In this document: positions 34,301 to 48,007 of the stretch, in pieces
Numbering within the stretch: the first letter of the stretch is position 1
Layout: each line of letters begins with the position of its first letter
Source: Archilochus colubris
Lineage: Eukaryota > Chordata > Aves > Apodiformes > Trochilidae
Direction: 5' to 3'
Assembly: GCA_023079485.1 (NCBI GenBank)
Contig: CM041083.1
Location: 110,835,554-110,899,553, forward strand
DNA length: 64,000 nt
Translations under genes and position numbers: made by a program
The notes under the pieces: model-generated
Seen by the model: the letters and a program-made list of their open reading frames with translations, nothing else
Database searches by the model: none
What the model was told of the DNA's origin: nothing

Positions 34301-36385
34301 AGAATGAGGGAATACATAAACCTTGGTATGAATGTGAAAATCTTATACCTAAGCCCTTTCAGCTATCAAGAACTGCTCAAATGACTTTCCAAAACCAATG
34401 TCTTCATTCTAATTAGGGATGCTGGATAGGAAGAAATAATTTGTTTTGCTCTAAATCAAATAAACACTTTTTTTTTAATTGAGTTTGCCACTAATCAAAA
34501 CTAACAGTATTATTTTCAGCCTTTAGCAATAGCAAACCTGATTAAACTCGGGTGGTGATCCCACAAAACACTGGGAACAGACTCTGCTTTAAAGATCTGA
34601 GTAGTCTTACTTCAGCCCTCTCACAGGAACTAAATGGAACTGCTTGAAGATAAGAGTCAAAATTCCCCTTATTTTGCTGAACTAAAACTAGAAGTCCAAA
34701 CATACCTATCCTTTTTCTTGTCAACATCAAATATTTCTTTCCTTTATGCTTGGGCAAAACACAAGGCTGTGACTAAGGTAAATCTACATGTTAGGGAGCA
34801 ACAGGAACACCAGTTCACCGTATTAACTGTGGATGCTTCATTCAAGCTGAAAAATGTAAAGCCTAATTTTAGTATCCCTGGATTGAAGGTGGCCAAAAAA
34901 AAAAAGAGGACAAGAACACCAAGAGCATTCCCAAAATTGGACAGGCTGTGCTTTGGGTGCTGGAACCTGGCAATTTACCATTTCTTATTTTGAAATGGAG
35001 AAAAAAAGTTGCGAGGTTGGTTACATTTTCTCCAGGTAGCAGAAAAGGCAGATTGTATAATTGCAGATAACAACTGACATCATGCAAATTAAATTACCCT
35101 TTCTGAAAAAAACACCCAAAAACAAAAACAGCAAAACACATCTCTGAATACTCATGTTGCCATAGCCATTTATTTCACATCAATTCTCAGCAGACATTCA
35201 AGTGGAAAACTTAAATCTTAAAATCTGTCAAATCTTAATAATTCAAACACTTCCTAGAAAGTTATCTTCGAAGTTAGAGCTCTAAATGTGTACGAATGAG
35301 GCTGTATCTGCTTAGTCAAGAAAACAGAAGATACAATATCATGTAACCGACTTGATGGAGTCCAGTTGAAACTTAAATACCAAGAATAACTAATGAGCCC
35401 AGTTTGCCCTTCTACCTCACCACAGAAAAAAGAGATGTAAAATATAATCAAACCAGAAAGTCTTCCCCATGTCCCATGTGCTATACTTTCTTGAGCTTTA
35501 TTTTTAAGAATGTAGTTCCATTCACTTTTAAACTCTAAATGAAGCAACCATCCCTGGCAGCTTTTTGAAGAATGTATTTAGACCAAAGCAGACCCTAATG
35601 ACATAAACAGAAATGTGAAGGATTTGATGCCTAGTTGGCTAGCTTTCCTGTCCCAAACACAGTATTAAAATAATCACCTTCCTCATAATATTTCTCAGTG
35701 TAACAGCATCTTCTGCATTCTGTCCTGCTGTAAAAAGGATCCTACAAGTTCTTCTGAACATGGAACGACAGAGATTTTTGTGCAGCTCTCTTTTACTTGC
35801 TGTAATATGAAGCGCGCGTAAAAAGATGCCCTCTCAAACTCTTAAATTCCATGGTTAAAAAATAAAACCTGCGTCCAATCCCAGTTTTGGCAGAAAGCAT
35901 GAAACTCCTTTCTTCTTAAAGTTACTTCTGACACTGAAGACAGTTAAACAGAACAAAGAGGTACCAAACTGTCTTAATATTTTTGAAGTCTTACTGGTTG
36001 AAATCCAGGTGACAAGACATGTTGAAGCAAGAGTGCTTACAGTGAGGGTGCTCTTCTGCTCTTTCCATAAAAGCAACTGAGTATGAGAAGAAAGCCTTTG
36101 GAAAACTTGGAGAGAGGGAAGAGACGAGCTCTCACATGACTGCCCATCATTGTAGTATCTAAACACAATCCAAAACCACTCCAGGGATTGTATCTCTCCA
36201 GATACAGAGAGCATTCACTGCCTTTTAAGGGGAAAAGTGACTTGTTTAAAATAATATTTAATTTTTATTCAGTTAAAAATAAGTTTTAAAAAAATAAATA
36301 TTTTCTACAGAGAGCTGCTGTCTGGTAGATAGCTGTCAACTGAGAAGAAACTCCATGAAAGAAGTTGTAGAAAATGAAACTCCAA
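31362..36385. other. 5-kb stretch, no gene recognised
   Basis: No CR1 copy was recognised here. A minus-strand frame at 31832-32101 ends at a GAGCT|GTAAGT donor-like site but has no clear acceptor or family. Another plus-strand frame, 34634-34993, is basic and unrecognised. Sequence at 33560-33735 is very AT-rich. A small CpG cluster (gaagcgcgcg) is at about 35811-35820. Confidence 0.5.
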
Positions 36386-36413
36386 GGAAAGACAGAAAGA
36401 CAGAAAGAAGAAA
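36386..36413. repeat. Short GAAAGACA tandem repeat
   Basis: About three imperfect gaaagaca units are followed by gaaagaagaaag. Confidence 0.8.
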
Positions 36414-38308
36414 GCTTTTCACTCACAGTCTGCTTAGCATGGCTGATTTATCTTCAATTACAGCAATCTTACTACACCAGCAGTATTTTCAGAGAGCACA
36501 ATCCGTGTGAATGATAAGTACTCAATTTCATCGTATGATTTGTATATAAGGATTAGCAGGCTTCCCCCACCAAAAACACAGCTATAAGAGTGTCTTTTCT
36601 TTTTGCAAAAGTGAATTATCACTTTTCTCTAGAAGAAGTCAGGAAGCCATTTCCAAAAGTTGAGATGATGAAATAGTGAGACAAAAATAGAGTATCCCCG
36701 AAACCAGTCAGTCTGGAAGGCTCAGATGCTGCTGTTCGAGTACAACACCCCAAAATGTTTTTAGCAACACATCCTCATCTAGGCCTGCCAAGTTCCTGTT
36801 CTTCAGTGAAGGTTAAGAAAGACAGCATAATAATTGTAGTAGTAATAACAATAGTAACAATAAAGTAAAAACAGTACAGCAGCTTTTGAAAGGTAGCAAA
36901 AAAATGCTGGTTTTAAAGCAACAGCACAGTTCAGTGGCTGCTCTAAGACTTATATAAAACCACTCACTGAATCTTTTCAATAGGCTGTTTCTTTGGCTTT
37001 GAATTTTACATTAAGGACATATTTCTTCTCCAGTTGGACCATGGTTGCCTGTGGCTTTCATAGAGCAGAAATGGAGACATGCAAATTCAGCTTTTTTCAA
37101 GTAGGTGTATTTGGTGAAGAATATAAAATATTAAAGTATAATCAAGGGGTTGTAATCCTAGAAAAAGCTGTCCTCATAATATTCACATACTTCAGAGCAT
37201 AAGAGTACAGGTGTCAGCAACAAAAACTGCAGGACTGACTCAGACAATAACATAAATATCAAGGAATAAAAGAACCAGTGTTGTGCAGTAGCACAATCTA
37301 TAAACATGTAAGAAAACCTTCAAACCTTCAGTACCTATACAAATTCTTCAATTTTATGACTCTCAAAACATCTGAGGACTCACAGTAAACAGGAAACTAA
37401 CCTTGATGTGAGCTGCTGGATCTGGGACAGTCTGAATCATGTCCTTTAACAGGCAAACGTGTTTACCAGGAGCTCAGATCCCAAGGCAGCTGCATAACCA
37501 AAGAAAGACAAGTCACATAAACATATTTTTAAAGTTTATTTTTAATAAAAATCTCTTATCTTTTTATAGAACTATAAGTATCTTTCCATCTCCAGACCTC
37601 CTGTAGAACAAATTGAAGCTCCAAGATTTTTTTTTCCATACAGTCTGTTTGGTATATATTTTATACAGGAAAAACAGCTGGCTCTGAAATTCTCAAGGAA
37701 AATTGTACTTGTAATAGACAATTTTCCTGAAATAAGAACTCTGGGATGTGCTCTGACCTGCACAGCCCCTCTATTCACCCAGGATATCAGGGATTTTCAC
37801 AATCACTTCTTCCCAATTTAGAAACATACAGCAGGAGTGGGACAGATCTGGAGCTGCTATAAATTAAGTATAATTTCAGAGAAGCTGTGCCCATTTACAA
37901 GAGCTGCAAACCTGGTTCAGCCATTTAATTAAGAGCACTTCAGAGCATGGATCTTCTGGGATCCCTTTTCCATGTCTGGTAATAAAATACAGAGGGGTTA
38001 TGGCAGGGGAGGTGTGCTTTTTTGCATGTACAAGGGATGGGAGACCATTAAAACAATTTATAATAATAGCAATATATAATGTAAATCATGTACAGTACTG
38101 ATCTGTACTAGTTCATCTAATAACTGTTAATACATTGGTAGTGATAAGCCAGGAAACAAGAAAACATGTAAAGATGTAGGAACATGAATGTGACTTAAAA
38201 TAATCTGGTTTTTTCTCCATTCTCCCTAAATACTTGGAAATTCCCATTTCTCCCACAACAGGTTTCCCTTTGCCCATGACCTTGAACTTCTTTCATCTTT
38301 TAAAGCAG
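36414..38308. other. Unique AT-rich sequence, no gene recognised
   Basis: A degenerate trinucleotide tract (ataataattgtagtagtaataac and similar) occupies about 36828-36870. No gene or known transposon was recognised. Confidence 0.5.
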
Positions 38309-38370
38309 CAAGGCACTATTTTTTCCTCTACTTTTTCTACTTTCTACAAGGCACTACTTTTTCCTCTGCA
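38309..38370. repeat. Tandem duplication, 38-bp period
   Basis: The string caaggcactattttttcctc at 38309-38328 recurs with one change (caaggcactactttttcctc) at 38347-38366, exactly 38 bp away. The low divergence suggests a fairly recent duplication. Confidence 0.88.
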
Positions 38371-39375
38371 TTGGCTTTTTTATTATTATTGTTGTTATTT
38401 CATTATCTGTTCTGGCATCTACACTAACTTGCAAAACAAATGGCAGATAGTTTCTACCTGTTTACTTAGGAGCAATGTTGAGACTGACTAACACTGAGTT
38501 GCAGCTTGTCCTAGAAGCAGCTGTCATGATGCTAGGGAACCATTTATAAACTGTGGCATTTAAAGGTATCACCAATTAGATCTTGGTAAAACTCCCCTTT
38601 ACTGCTGAAAGGAGACAGCTTTATCCCTCTTCAAATCCATGAAAATGATGTACTTAATTTGATGACCTCTTAAGAGAAACCCCAAAACAAGCCAAAATCT
38701 CATGTTTGTACACTTGCCTGAGCTTAGCTGATCAATTGGGTATGGATGTCATGGGTTTAAGTGAAGATTTTTCTTTCCACAGAACTTAAATATCTTCAAA
38801 AGCAAGAGCCTTGGTCTCTTGGTAAAAGTTAACTTTCAATAGTGATGTTGTTAAGCTTTAAGTCATACAGAAACACTAATAGCAGTGACATGCCTTTCAG
38901 TTCCCCTCCTCTCTTCCCTAGTAAATCCACACCCGCCACACTATTCATTGGATTTATGGGATTTGTATTTTAAGCTTTTGAAACACTATACACAGATTCT
39001 GGAAACTAAACAGTTTTATTCAAGTGAAAAATATTTTGAACCCAGTGTTAGATCATGTTTTCACAGTCTGCACACTTTCATCACTGTATTGCCATAACAG
39101 TACCTCGCCCCCAGTAAAGAAGCCTACCCAGGAAAGTAGACTTGGGCCACCTCAGTACTTATTTCTGCTTCTCTGGCATCTTTGCTCAGCATGCAAGTGT
39201 GTGTGTCTCCTCCCTGCTCACGTACTTTACTTGGTTAAACCAGGTTTCAGAAGAGAGGTGAGTTTATAAACATTTGAGGAAGAAACATTCAAGAAGACCT
39301 AGAAAAAGAGAAGAGGTTCTGACACTCCTTACAGAGCTGGAGATCTCCACCTCTCTTTGTTCACCAGAAATGCTG
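38371..39375. other. Unique sequence, no gene recognised
   Basis: TAT/TGT triplets occur near 38380-38400. A near-perfect donor (AGAG|GTGAGT, about 39257) follows a possible acceptor (gtattgccataacag, ending about 39100). The roughly 155-bp interval could be a noncoding exon, but evidence is thin. Confidence 0.4.
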
Positions 39376-39424
39376 CTTGTCCCCTGACAAACTGTCCCCT
39401 GATGCTGCAAACTCTCCCCTGACC
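39376..39424. repeat. Imperfect short tandem repeat (tcccctga units)
   Basis: The core tcccctga occurs three times at intervals of about 16-20 bp, with shared flanks (aactgtcccctga, aactctcccctga). Confidence 0.7.
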
Positions 39425-42400
39425 AAGACCAACTGCATTCCATTTGCATGGGGGTGAAGATGGAGCATGCAGGGCTGACATCTTGCCCAAGATACTGCAG
39501 CTCAGAGAGATGCTGAGGTGGAAATACCTGACAAGGGTGAAGGGATTTCTGTCTCTCCTGAGTTCTCACTGGGTGGTTCACCCAACACCAGAAGTATTTT
39601 GTGCTTTTGAAGCATGAGTTATGATCAGAGGTATGGATTGCGTTGCAGAAATGCCTCGTGTCACTCTGGGGTGGGAAAACAGATATTTCTTTCAGAGCTC
39701 AAACTTTCATGAAGCTATTGGGATTCAAGAGAAATTGTCCAAAGTCTGTCCAGGCTCATTCATATCACAATTTTTCTCCAGGAAGACAGATTCTTTATAG
39801 AAGAGAAGATGATGGAGAACATTTGCAAACCAGTTGCCAATTCTACACCACATGGGTCTCGGAATCAAAAACAAGCAAATGTTAGCCACTATTAGTTGTA
39901 AAGATGTATATGCAACTGTTCCAGCCATTTGACTTTTCCCCTACACTTCTGTCCAGAGTGATCCTAAAAGGGAGAATTTCAATTTAAACTCAACCTTTGG
40001 CAGGGTTTTCTTTCTCACCTGGATATTCATTTATAGCTACTCTGAAGTAGGAAATGTACTAGTTTGAAAAAGATACCACTTTAGTCTTTTCATTTCTGGA
40101 ACCCATCATTTAAAAAAAATCTGTGACAATCTTCCTTGCTTTTTCCAAACAGAAATATAATTTTAATTATTTCAGCTCCACCTTTACTGGCTGAAATTGT
40201 AAGCTTTCAGACATCTGGTACTAACTTGCTGAACCAGATGGTATTTATTGCCAGAACCTCCTCCACCCCCAGCCCAAATTTCATGCTGGTCATGTTTGTG
40301 CCTGACAGCCTGTCACAGGGCCTGTACGTGGCTGCAGATTTTGCTCTTCATCCCCTGGCTAGTGTGACACTATCCTAAGAGCCAAAATCACACTAAAGCC
40401 TGGCTTAGGGAGACATCTCTTTTCAGGAAACCGAAACAAGGAAATCATAACACAAACCAAAAGTTATCAGTTCCTAAGTGCCTTCCTAAGTTTAGAGTTT
40501 AACCCTGGAAGGAGATGTTCATAGTCACAGAGCAGCTTTTCTTGCAGTTCCCAGCATCCTGAGTCAAGATCAACTTTCCTTAGTCCTGCTCTAGAGGACT
40601 AGAGCCTGGCAGGGCATCAGAGAGCAGAGAGGCAGCAGCAGTCCTGGAAGCACCCCAGGGAGGGACCTTTTGTGGCCAGACACAAGTTCATCAGACAATC
40701 AGGATAGAAAGAGGCCCTGTCACACAACAGGCAGCCAACCCACCACGTGAAAGAAAGTATTGTAGATCGTGTCGGTGTAACCAGAGGAACTGAGCACATC
40801 TGGTCAGAGGTACAGAGCTAGGGATGGGGGACAAAGCACATCCTGAGCATGCTCCAAGGGTGCTGGGAGAGAAGGCACCAGAGGACAGGCAGGAGAATGC
40901 TGGGAGAGTAGACCTTGCCCTGGCCAAGACTTCAAGAAAAGAGGATAGCTGTCAACAAGCTGTGCGCACCATGAAATACTCATTATAGGATCTGATTTTT
41001 GGTACTGGTTTCCTTCCCTTGATGCATCCAAATCATCATACCAGAATAATGGTAATAGTGAAGAGCAGCAATACAGCTTATGAGATGGGAGACACAAATT
41101 CTACTCTGATATTCAGGACAGATTAAAATATCAAGATAAACCATGGTATTGTACAAAACCAGCCAGATCTGGGTATGCCTGTGCAACCCTACACAGAAGG
41201 AGACAGATAAGCTCTGGAGTCTGTTGTCTTTCTATGCACGCACGCATGCAACCCACGTTTTTTTTTAGTTATGTAAATACATCAAAGGGTCACAGAATTA
41301 TGTACAGCTCTAGAGTTCACCAGATGTGATTACGTTGTTTTTCCTTTTTATAGTCATATCAAAAGAACTAGTTTAAATGTATGCACATACCACCAAATTA
41401 TTGAGAGCCTGGATGCTCCCTTTATACAGGGGGTCAGTGTGCACCCTTCTCATATATTTTTGCATTCATGTTACTTTGCAGACAGGAACACAGGTCTCTT
41501 TTCCATAATTTGGCATGCTATGCTCACCTAAAAAAACTCAACAAACTATGTTCCTCCCAATGTGTCCAACACCCTGCACTAAAGTGCTACAAGACAGCAT
41601 GACTGGGCAGTCAGCAAAACTAATGGAAAAAGGCTCCAGGCCAAACTCCTGGCAAGGTGATGCCCACGTGTAGCAGAGCTTGACTGCAGCAAATAAAGAA
41701 ACACCCTGCTGGTGTCTTGCCAGGCATGAATGTGGCCCAAAGTACTTATCTGCAAAGGGAATAATACTCAAAGTACAGCCACAGTGTGTATCCAGCACCA
41801 GATAATGATGGGCTGCTTAATCAGCAAGAAACAAGATACCAGAACTGCTGGTCCAGGATCCTGGTGCAGTGAAAGCAAGGATGACATCGAATGATTACCC
41901 AAGCAAAGGCTGCATGGGAGAGAGCTGCCCCAAAACTCTGCCTACAGGGCACTGGCTCTCTCTGAAGAGCCCTGTATCATTGCTGCTGGGAAGATAAAGG
42001 CCTGCACTTTACAAATAACCTGCATGTCAGAGAGTATGAAAAGCTATGGAAGGCACATAGTACTGGTGATCTGTGCACACACAGAGCTACACGCTCCGCT
42101 ATGATGAATAATACAGAATGGCATTGCACCAAATTTCTACCAGCATAAGTTTAGGATGTTTGTGGTTACTCACAGGAGGTGAATCCCTGAAGAGTTATGC
42201 AGACTACCCCAGAAGACTTTCAGACCCTCTCATACTCTCATGCAACTGGACTCACCACATATTTTATAAGAACTGATGCTTTTCATCTCCTGGAGAACTT
42301 TTGAGACATCCATTTCTGTATTATTTTTTTCAGGAAATCTCTTTTTGTGCAGCTGTGTTCTACTGGTACTGGTAAAGCAGTGTATAAAGGAGAGATAGGT

Positions 42401-42767
42401 TTGGATATTGAAAAGGCAGAAGGGCCATAAACCTGCCTTAAGTGGTGTGTAGAAACTGTGCAAGGCCCTGATGCTGTAACATAAGGCTGTACATCTTTGG
42501 TAGATGAACGCCCTACGTGAGGTTTTTGGCCTTTTTGTGACTTGTGGGCACCTAAAAATTGTTCCAGTTATAATGGAAGCCAAGTTTAGGCTTGCTGCAG
42601 TTTGCAGGCAGTATACAGATCTGAGGAGTTGCAAGGACCAGCATGCAATCCTTCCCCTTCTGCTGCTGCAGCTTTATTCGTATCAGTGTTTTTCTGAAAA
42701 AAAGTTATTACAGTACAACATTAAGTTACTTAAATTAAGTCCTTTAACAGGGCTAAGAAGAGAAGAG
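39425..42767. other. Unique sequence, no gene recognised
   Basis: The interval 40600-40930 is moderately GC-rich with overlapping antisense open frames, none convincing. A short CpG run (gcacgcacgcatgc) lies near 41237-41250. A 134-codon minus-strand frame at 42230-42634 is unrecognised. Confidence 0.5.
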
Positions 42768-42835
42768 GTGAAATCCTTATCCACTGAAATAAACTGGACT
42801 TTTGCCACTGTCTGAGGCAAGCCAGAAACTCACCC
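42768..42835. repeat. Ancient palindromic repeat (ATTGAAGTCAATGG-like), copy 2
   Basis: The stretch begins gtgaaatccttatccactgaaat and ends aagccagaaactcaccc, with acttttgccactg in the centre. The outer ends (gtgaaatcct and agaaactcac) and inner arms form a degraded inverted repeat of the same layout as 13651-13716. The family name is not known to me. Confidence 0.5.
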
Positions 42836-45800
42836 ACTCTGCCTTAGCTGATAGGTGCAAAACTCATTACACAGAAGATTGCTATAAGAATGCAGCGTGG
42901 AACTGCTAAGCAAGAAACAAAACCATAAGCTTCTTGCACAGCATGGTACTGCAGATTTATGCCCTTCACCTTCTCTAATACATCCAGGTTTAGAAGAAGG
43001 TACTTCAGAGGCAGGCAAGAAGCCAGTGGCAGCTCCTGTCTGCTCCTAAGGTTTGCTGAGAAGCTGATGGGAGCCCTTGTAGGGACTGAGGAAGACCATG
43101 ACCCCTGTATTTCTGAGGGAGAAATGGCTCACAGAGAAAAACCCAGTAATATCCAGTGAAGAAAAGCCCAGAACTGAAGTCATAGGCAAATTTATAATTC
43201 AGAATTTGTAAACAAGGCCTCAACAATAAAACTCTGAGGAAAAATCCTGCTACACTCAAGAACTGCTACTGCCAAAGCAAATCATCAGCAGTCAAGGTGT
43301 CTTTGCTGCTTGAGTAAGACTTTATGAGTGCAGGTGGATATCATGAATAAAACAACACTAAGGGACAAGAAACTAAAACTGGAAAAGGTGTGTCAACCAA
43401 CATTTCTACAATTTTCCATTCTCAATTAAAATTTTTGGTACTCATCCTGCCTTGACAGGACAGAACACATTGCATGTGTTGTACACTGTCTGAAGTGCTC
43501 AGATGCAGGAGAAACACAGGGCTATGTGGCATTGGTTATTAGAGTAGTAAATTAGAATCAATGGATCTGGGCTAGGAGACGTTCCTAGCCTAGAACGTGT
43601 CTATTCTGTATTTATGAGCACATAAAGTAAATGGTAGGTTACTTGGGAACAATTTAAATAGAAGAATAACTCACTGATTATTTTCCAATTACATCTCTTT
43701 GATAGATTTTTGTGGTTTTTTAATAATATGGCATTATTTGTTTAAAAAAAAGTGGGAAAACCAAAAGCTGAGTGGGGCTAGTAGCTTCATGGATTTCAAT
43801 TGTGGCAGCTAAAACCTGAAAGTTTTTTCACTTTCAAAAAACACATGAAGATGTTAATAATTTTTTTTTCCCCTTCTTTTTTTTTTTTTCCTCTGGAGAT
43901 AAAGTTATCTGCCCAGCCCTCCACCTGTAAAGCCTCCCAAGGATATGGTTTTATGACTAGCTTACAGTGGTAAATTCTATTCCCCATGCAATAATATTAT
44001 TATTTATGTCAATCAGCTCAGAGTGCTGGTCTGGCAGTGCCTTTCTGATGGGACTTCCCTTCAGCAGAACAAGTTCCCTGATGCAGATACTGGTGGCACC
44101 CCTGCAGTCCCCAGGGTGATGGGTGGCAGGAGGGAGCACCGAACACCTTGGGCTGGGGGTTCAGTAAGACTTGTCCCTGGGAGGCAGCAGATGTGGGCTT
44201 GCTATGGTTTTGATGGTGAAACCACAAGTTGAATATTACCATAAACAAGTCAGTGACTGAAGAATAAACCATGTGTCACCACCTGTCTGTGAAGGCACAC
44301 AGGGCTGGAGATTACAGTTAGCTCTGTAATAATACTCCAGGTCCTTAATTCTTGTAGGGGCAAATGAATGCTTCAGACTCTATGTCTGTCTTTCCTACAG
44401 TTCACTGAAACTGAAGATGTTTTTTCTTCTAGGATATCGAGCTGATCTTCCTATGTTTTCAAGGAGTTAGAAAAGGAATTGGTGGTAAAAGTAGCTAAGT
44501 ATCTATGAGATGAAGAGTGCTCCTCTTCTTGGAGGGATCAACCCACTCACAGGGAAAAGATAGCAAATGTTCCCTTTCTCCTTCCCTTTGACTATGGAGC
44601 CAGTGGAGAAGGGACATTTCTGTGCTACCACCCAGAGGTATCTGTGCAGCTACTGCTTATCTCACATTCCAGCCCATGACCTCAGGGGAGGATACAGCCC
44701 TAAATCAGCTCATTTACAGTAGGAACTTTAGACTACAGCCAAAAATATTTGTTTTTATTAGTACTCCCTATATAGTAAGCCTCTGACCATAACTTGTTTT
44801 ATTTATTTTTCTGGCAAATTACCATGTTCTTATTCAAAGCCATAATGAGGATTATATATCAATGTGGAATGCAGAGCAGCTATTCCTGAAACTCCCAACT
44901 GCATATAAAAGAGTTTGGAATTCCCCAAACACTATCTCTTCAGTCCAGGCCGCTTACAAATGTGGTTACCATGAATGAAGTAATATCTTCAGAAAGGAAA
45001 GAGACTTTTGAGTCACGTCTGACACATTTAACTACATCAACCACTTTCCATAGCTCAGGGTTTTGACTGTCTATCTTAATACCACGCACGGGTGTTTGAT
45101 AATGATTACTCCCTGATGCTTATCCTGTTACAGGATACCTATACACATGCACAGGATACTGAGAGGAGGGTAACAAATGAATTCAAGACTTGGTGCCCTC
45201 CAAGTAGAAAACCACAGAAGTCACCAGAGATGTTCCCATTTCAAGCCAAATCCCTCCTTGGTGCACTTTGCTGCCTTTCTGTTTCATGCTAGAGCTGTCC
45301 TTTCAGATTGCTGTGTTTAACTATTCAAACTCAGCTCCACACTTAGCTTAAGGTGTCTTCCAGTCCCAAGACACATGGTTATGAAGTAACCACCACATAA
45401 TTTATGTCTGCAGATTATAATTAAGGACCTCAGTGCTCTACAGAAATGACTTTTTTCCAAAGGAAAACAGTATATTGTACAAAAAGCAGGAAGACATCAG
45501 AAGATGTATAGTAACAAACAGTATTTCCAATTTGCATTTGTTCCACTGTTGCAGCACAAGCCTGTTTCAAGCATTTTTTAACCGATGTTCCACTTAAAAT
45601 TACACCTGTGAAAAGATACAGTCACTGTTATTTGGCGACTGAAGTCACAAGCTACAGAAAACTGGTATCTCCTTTTGAAAGATAAGAGCAAATGGAAGTG
45701 TTTTTGAAAGTGAAATGAGAGGATCCAATTCAAGAATTAAATATCAGTGCATGCCCTGTGGTGTGTGTTATCAGCTCCTCCAAACCTTCCTGGGCTAGTG

Positions 45801-45899
45801 CCTCCCAGAATTTAATGCTGTTTGAGAAAGATTTGTGGATTAGCTGCTGTTGGCATTCTGCACAGTTCTGATACCTGAATTTTCCAGGAAAGTAGTAGC
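42836..45899. other. Unique sequence, no gene recognised
   Basis: T-rich tracts lie at 43860-43893. An 11-codon-scale duplication or family match was looked for and not found. No CR1 copy was recognised. Confidence 0.5.
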
Positions 45900-45985
45900 T
45901 TTGTGAAGGTGAAGGAGGAATGATGTATAGGAGATTGAACTAGATGCTCTAGCTGCCCTCTAGCTGTTAGATACCTATGCCTTTA
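45900..45985 (+). repeat. Possible degraded LINE 3' end, plus strand
   Basis: A segment with aggagattgaactagatgct and agctgccctctagctgttag resembles the end of CR1/L2-type elements (the 'gattgaactagatgatct...ttccagctctaa' pattern), but the diagnostic terminal repeats are absent. Confidence 0.3.
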
Positions 45986-47923
45986 AATTTAATATTGTTA
46001 ACAAGAGATATGTTTCTAATAAACCCATAGAAAGTGACAGGCAAGAGTCAGTCTAGGTTTTGCACAACCCACATTATTGAGATGATACATGAATATTTTC
46101 AACCATATTCGAGCATTTAGAACCTACTAATAGCATATGCATATTAAGCAGAAAACAGCAGAAATTTTTAAAAGTTGTAAATGTGGGAACAGCTCACAGA
46201 TTTTCCAGGGATAAATACTTGATCACATTTGCATATTCCAAAATTATATGCACCATGCACTTCTAGTAATTACCAAGTTCATTAGACTAGTACATTATTT
46301 CATGCAGATTATCTGCATAGTTCTGCCAAACCTAGAAAAGTACTGAATTGTTAAAGTTAAAAACAGTATGTAAATTTTGAAAAATCTAAAACTAGATTTA
46401 GGGGAGAACTAAAGTGCAATGTTACTTAGCTTAGAAAGATATGAGCAAGAAATAAAAAAACAGCTAACATTTTCTCTGTTTTCAATAAATTTCCTCGGCT
46501 GCCATATTTAAGAAACATATATGCTGTTCAGGAACAGAATGTACTGGCACTGAATCTATTGCATGCAAGATCTCACTTTGGGGATGCAACAAATGTTTCA
46601 GTAATCTGCATTGGAAAGTTGTCCTCCTTTTTGCTTCCTCTAGGTTTCTGGGGGATGATTCTTGTTCTAAGGAGGAAAATCTTTATTTTAATGAGGAATA
46701 TAATTTTACTGTAATTTTCCTGTATGTATAGACTCTTGTTGGTCCAGGGTGCCGCGAAGAGGAAAGGTGGCAATGAGTCCTGGGGAACTCACCCACCAGA
46801 CAGCTCCATTGAGCATTGCTTCTGGAGCTGCCTCAAAGCATTGGTGGCAAGAAACTACTGCAGATGCCCAGGATCTACATGTACACTCCAATCATGACCT
46901 ACCAACCCTTTCGTTTTGCTGTGGTACCTCACTGAGGGGCTTCCCGTGCCAAATTCACTCAGCTGTCCCCTTCATGGGTGGGAGAAGTAGATGCACCTAC
47001 CCCGAGAGGTTCCCTTGAGGAAAACTGGGCTTGGAGGGAAAGCAAACATTGTATCAAGCCCCAAAATGAGTTCTACTGGAACGTTTCTGAAGCAAGTTAA
47101 ATCAAGAGCAGACTTGTGAATTTAAACTTAATCCCACAGCCACTTGCTGAAGTACACTTTATGATTCCCCTATGTCACTTTATGACAATCCCTACCACAA
47201 AGAAAATGACTACAGAGATTTGGGGACATCCAAGCAATTACATCTGTGGCCTAAGGTTTTCCAGAGAGTGTGAAAAATGGTCTCATATGAGGGAATTTTC
47301 CAGAAGAAGGCCTGACCTAGCTGTGGACACTCACTGAAAGTAAACCAATACTTGACCAAATATTCATCTGAGGTGTCTGGAGTCTGTTTCTCCAGCACAG
47401 CTTTGTTTCCAAGGGCATCTGGAGGAGACTGCTGCCCTTCTGCCCCATGTACAAGCATCCTCTGCATCAGCAAAAGAGGGGGTTCAGACCTCCATAAAGC
47501 AAAGCACGACAGAGAGGGTGGTGGAGAAGCATGGGTGACTCTTCAAAATACCATGCAGGATTTCTGCGGTTTTGAAACTTCACCCTGAGGATAAGCAAAG
47601 GTACTTCATGGGGAACAACATTAAGCCAACCAACATGACTGGCAACACCATTTTTTTCTGCAAAAATAGGTAAGACAAACTATAAATACAGGCAGTGATC
47701 CTCCTTCAGTATATCAGTAAATTAAGCCAGCTTCCAATGGAAAGGATCATTTGACTACAGAACAAATCTAAGCAGAGCTTTTGAAGTTCTTCAGACAATT
47801 CTCCCTTTCTGTAACTAAGTGCTATTTGCTCCTCTTGTATGTCTTTGGCATAAAATCTTTTTTTTCTATCGGTTTAATTTCTCTTTTTACTTGTGGCACT
47901 TCCATTTCAGATGTTGGAAAGTC
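45986..47923. other. Unique sequence, no gene recognised
   Basis: The part to about 46570 is AT-rich. No repeat was recognised, and overlapping antisense frames at 46570-47588 show no family features. Confidence 0.5.
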
Positions 47924-48007
47924 AAAAAAAAACCAACAAAAAAACCAAACAACAAAAAGAAAACACAACAAAATAAACAACCCAAAATAAAAAAGAAAAA
48001 TAAAACC
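47924..48007. repeat. A-rich tract with AACC/AAAC units, 84 bp
   Basis: This is the longest of the A/C-rich tracts, with runs such as aaaaaaaaaccaac and aaaccaaacaac. Frames through it encode only Lys/Asn/Gln/Thr runs. Confidence 0.88.
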
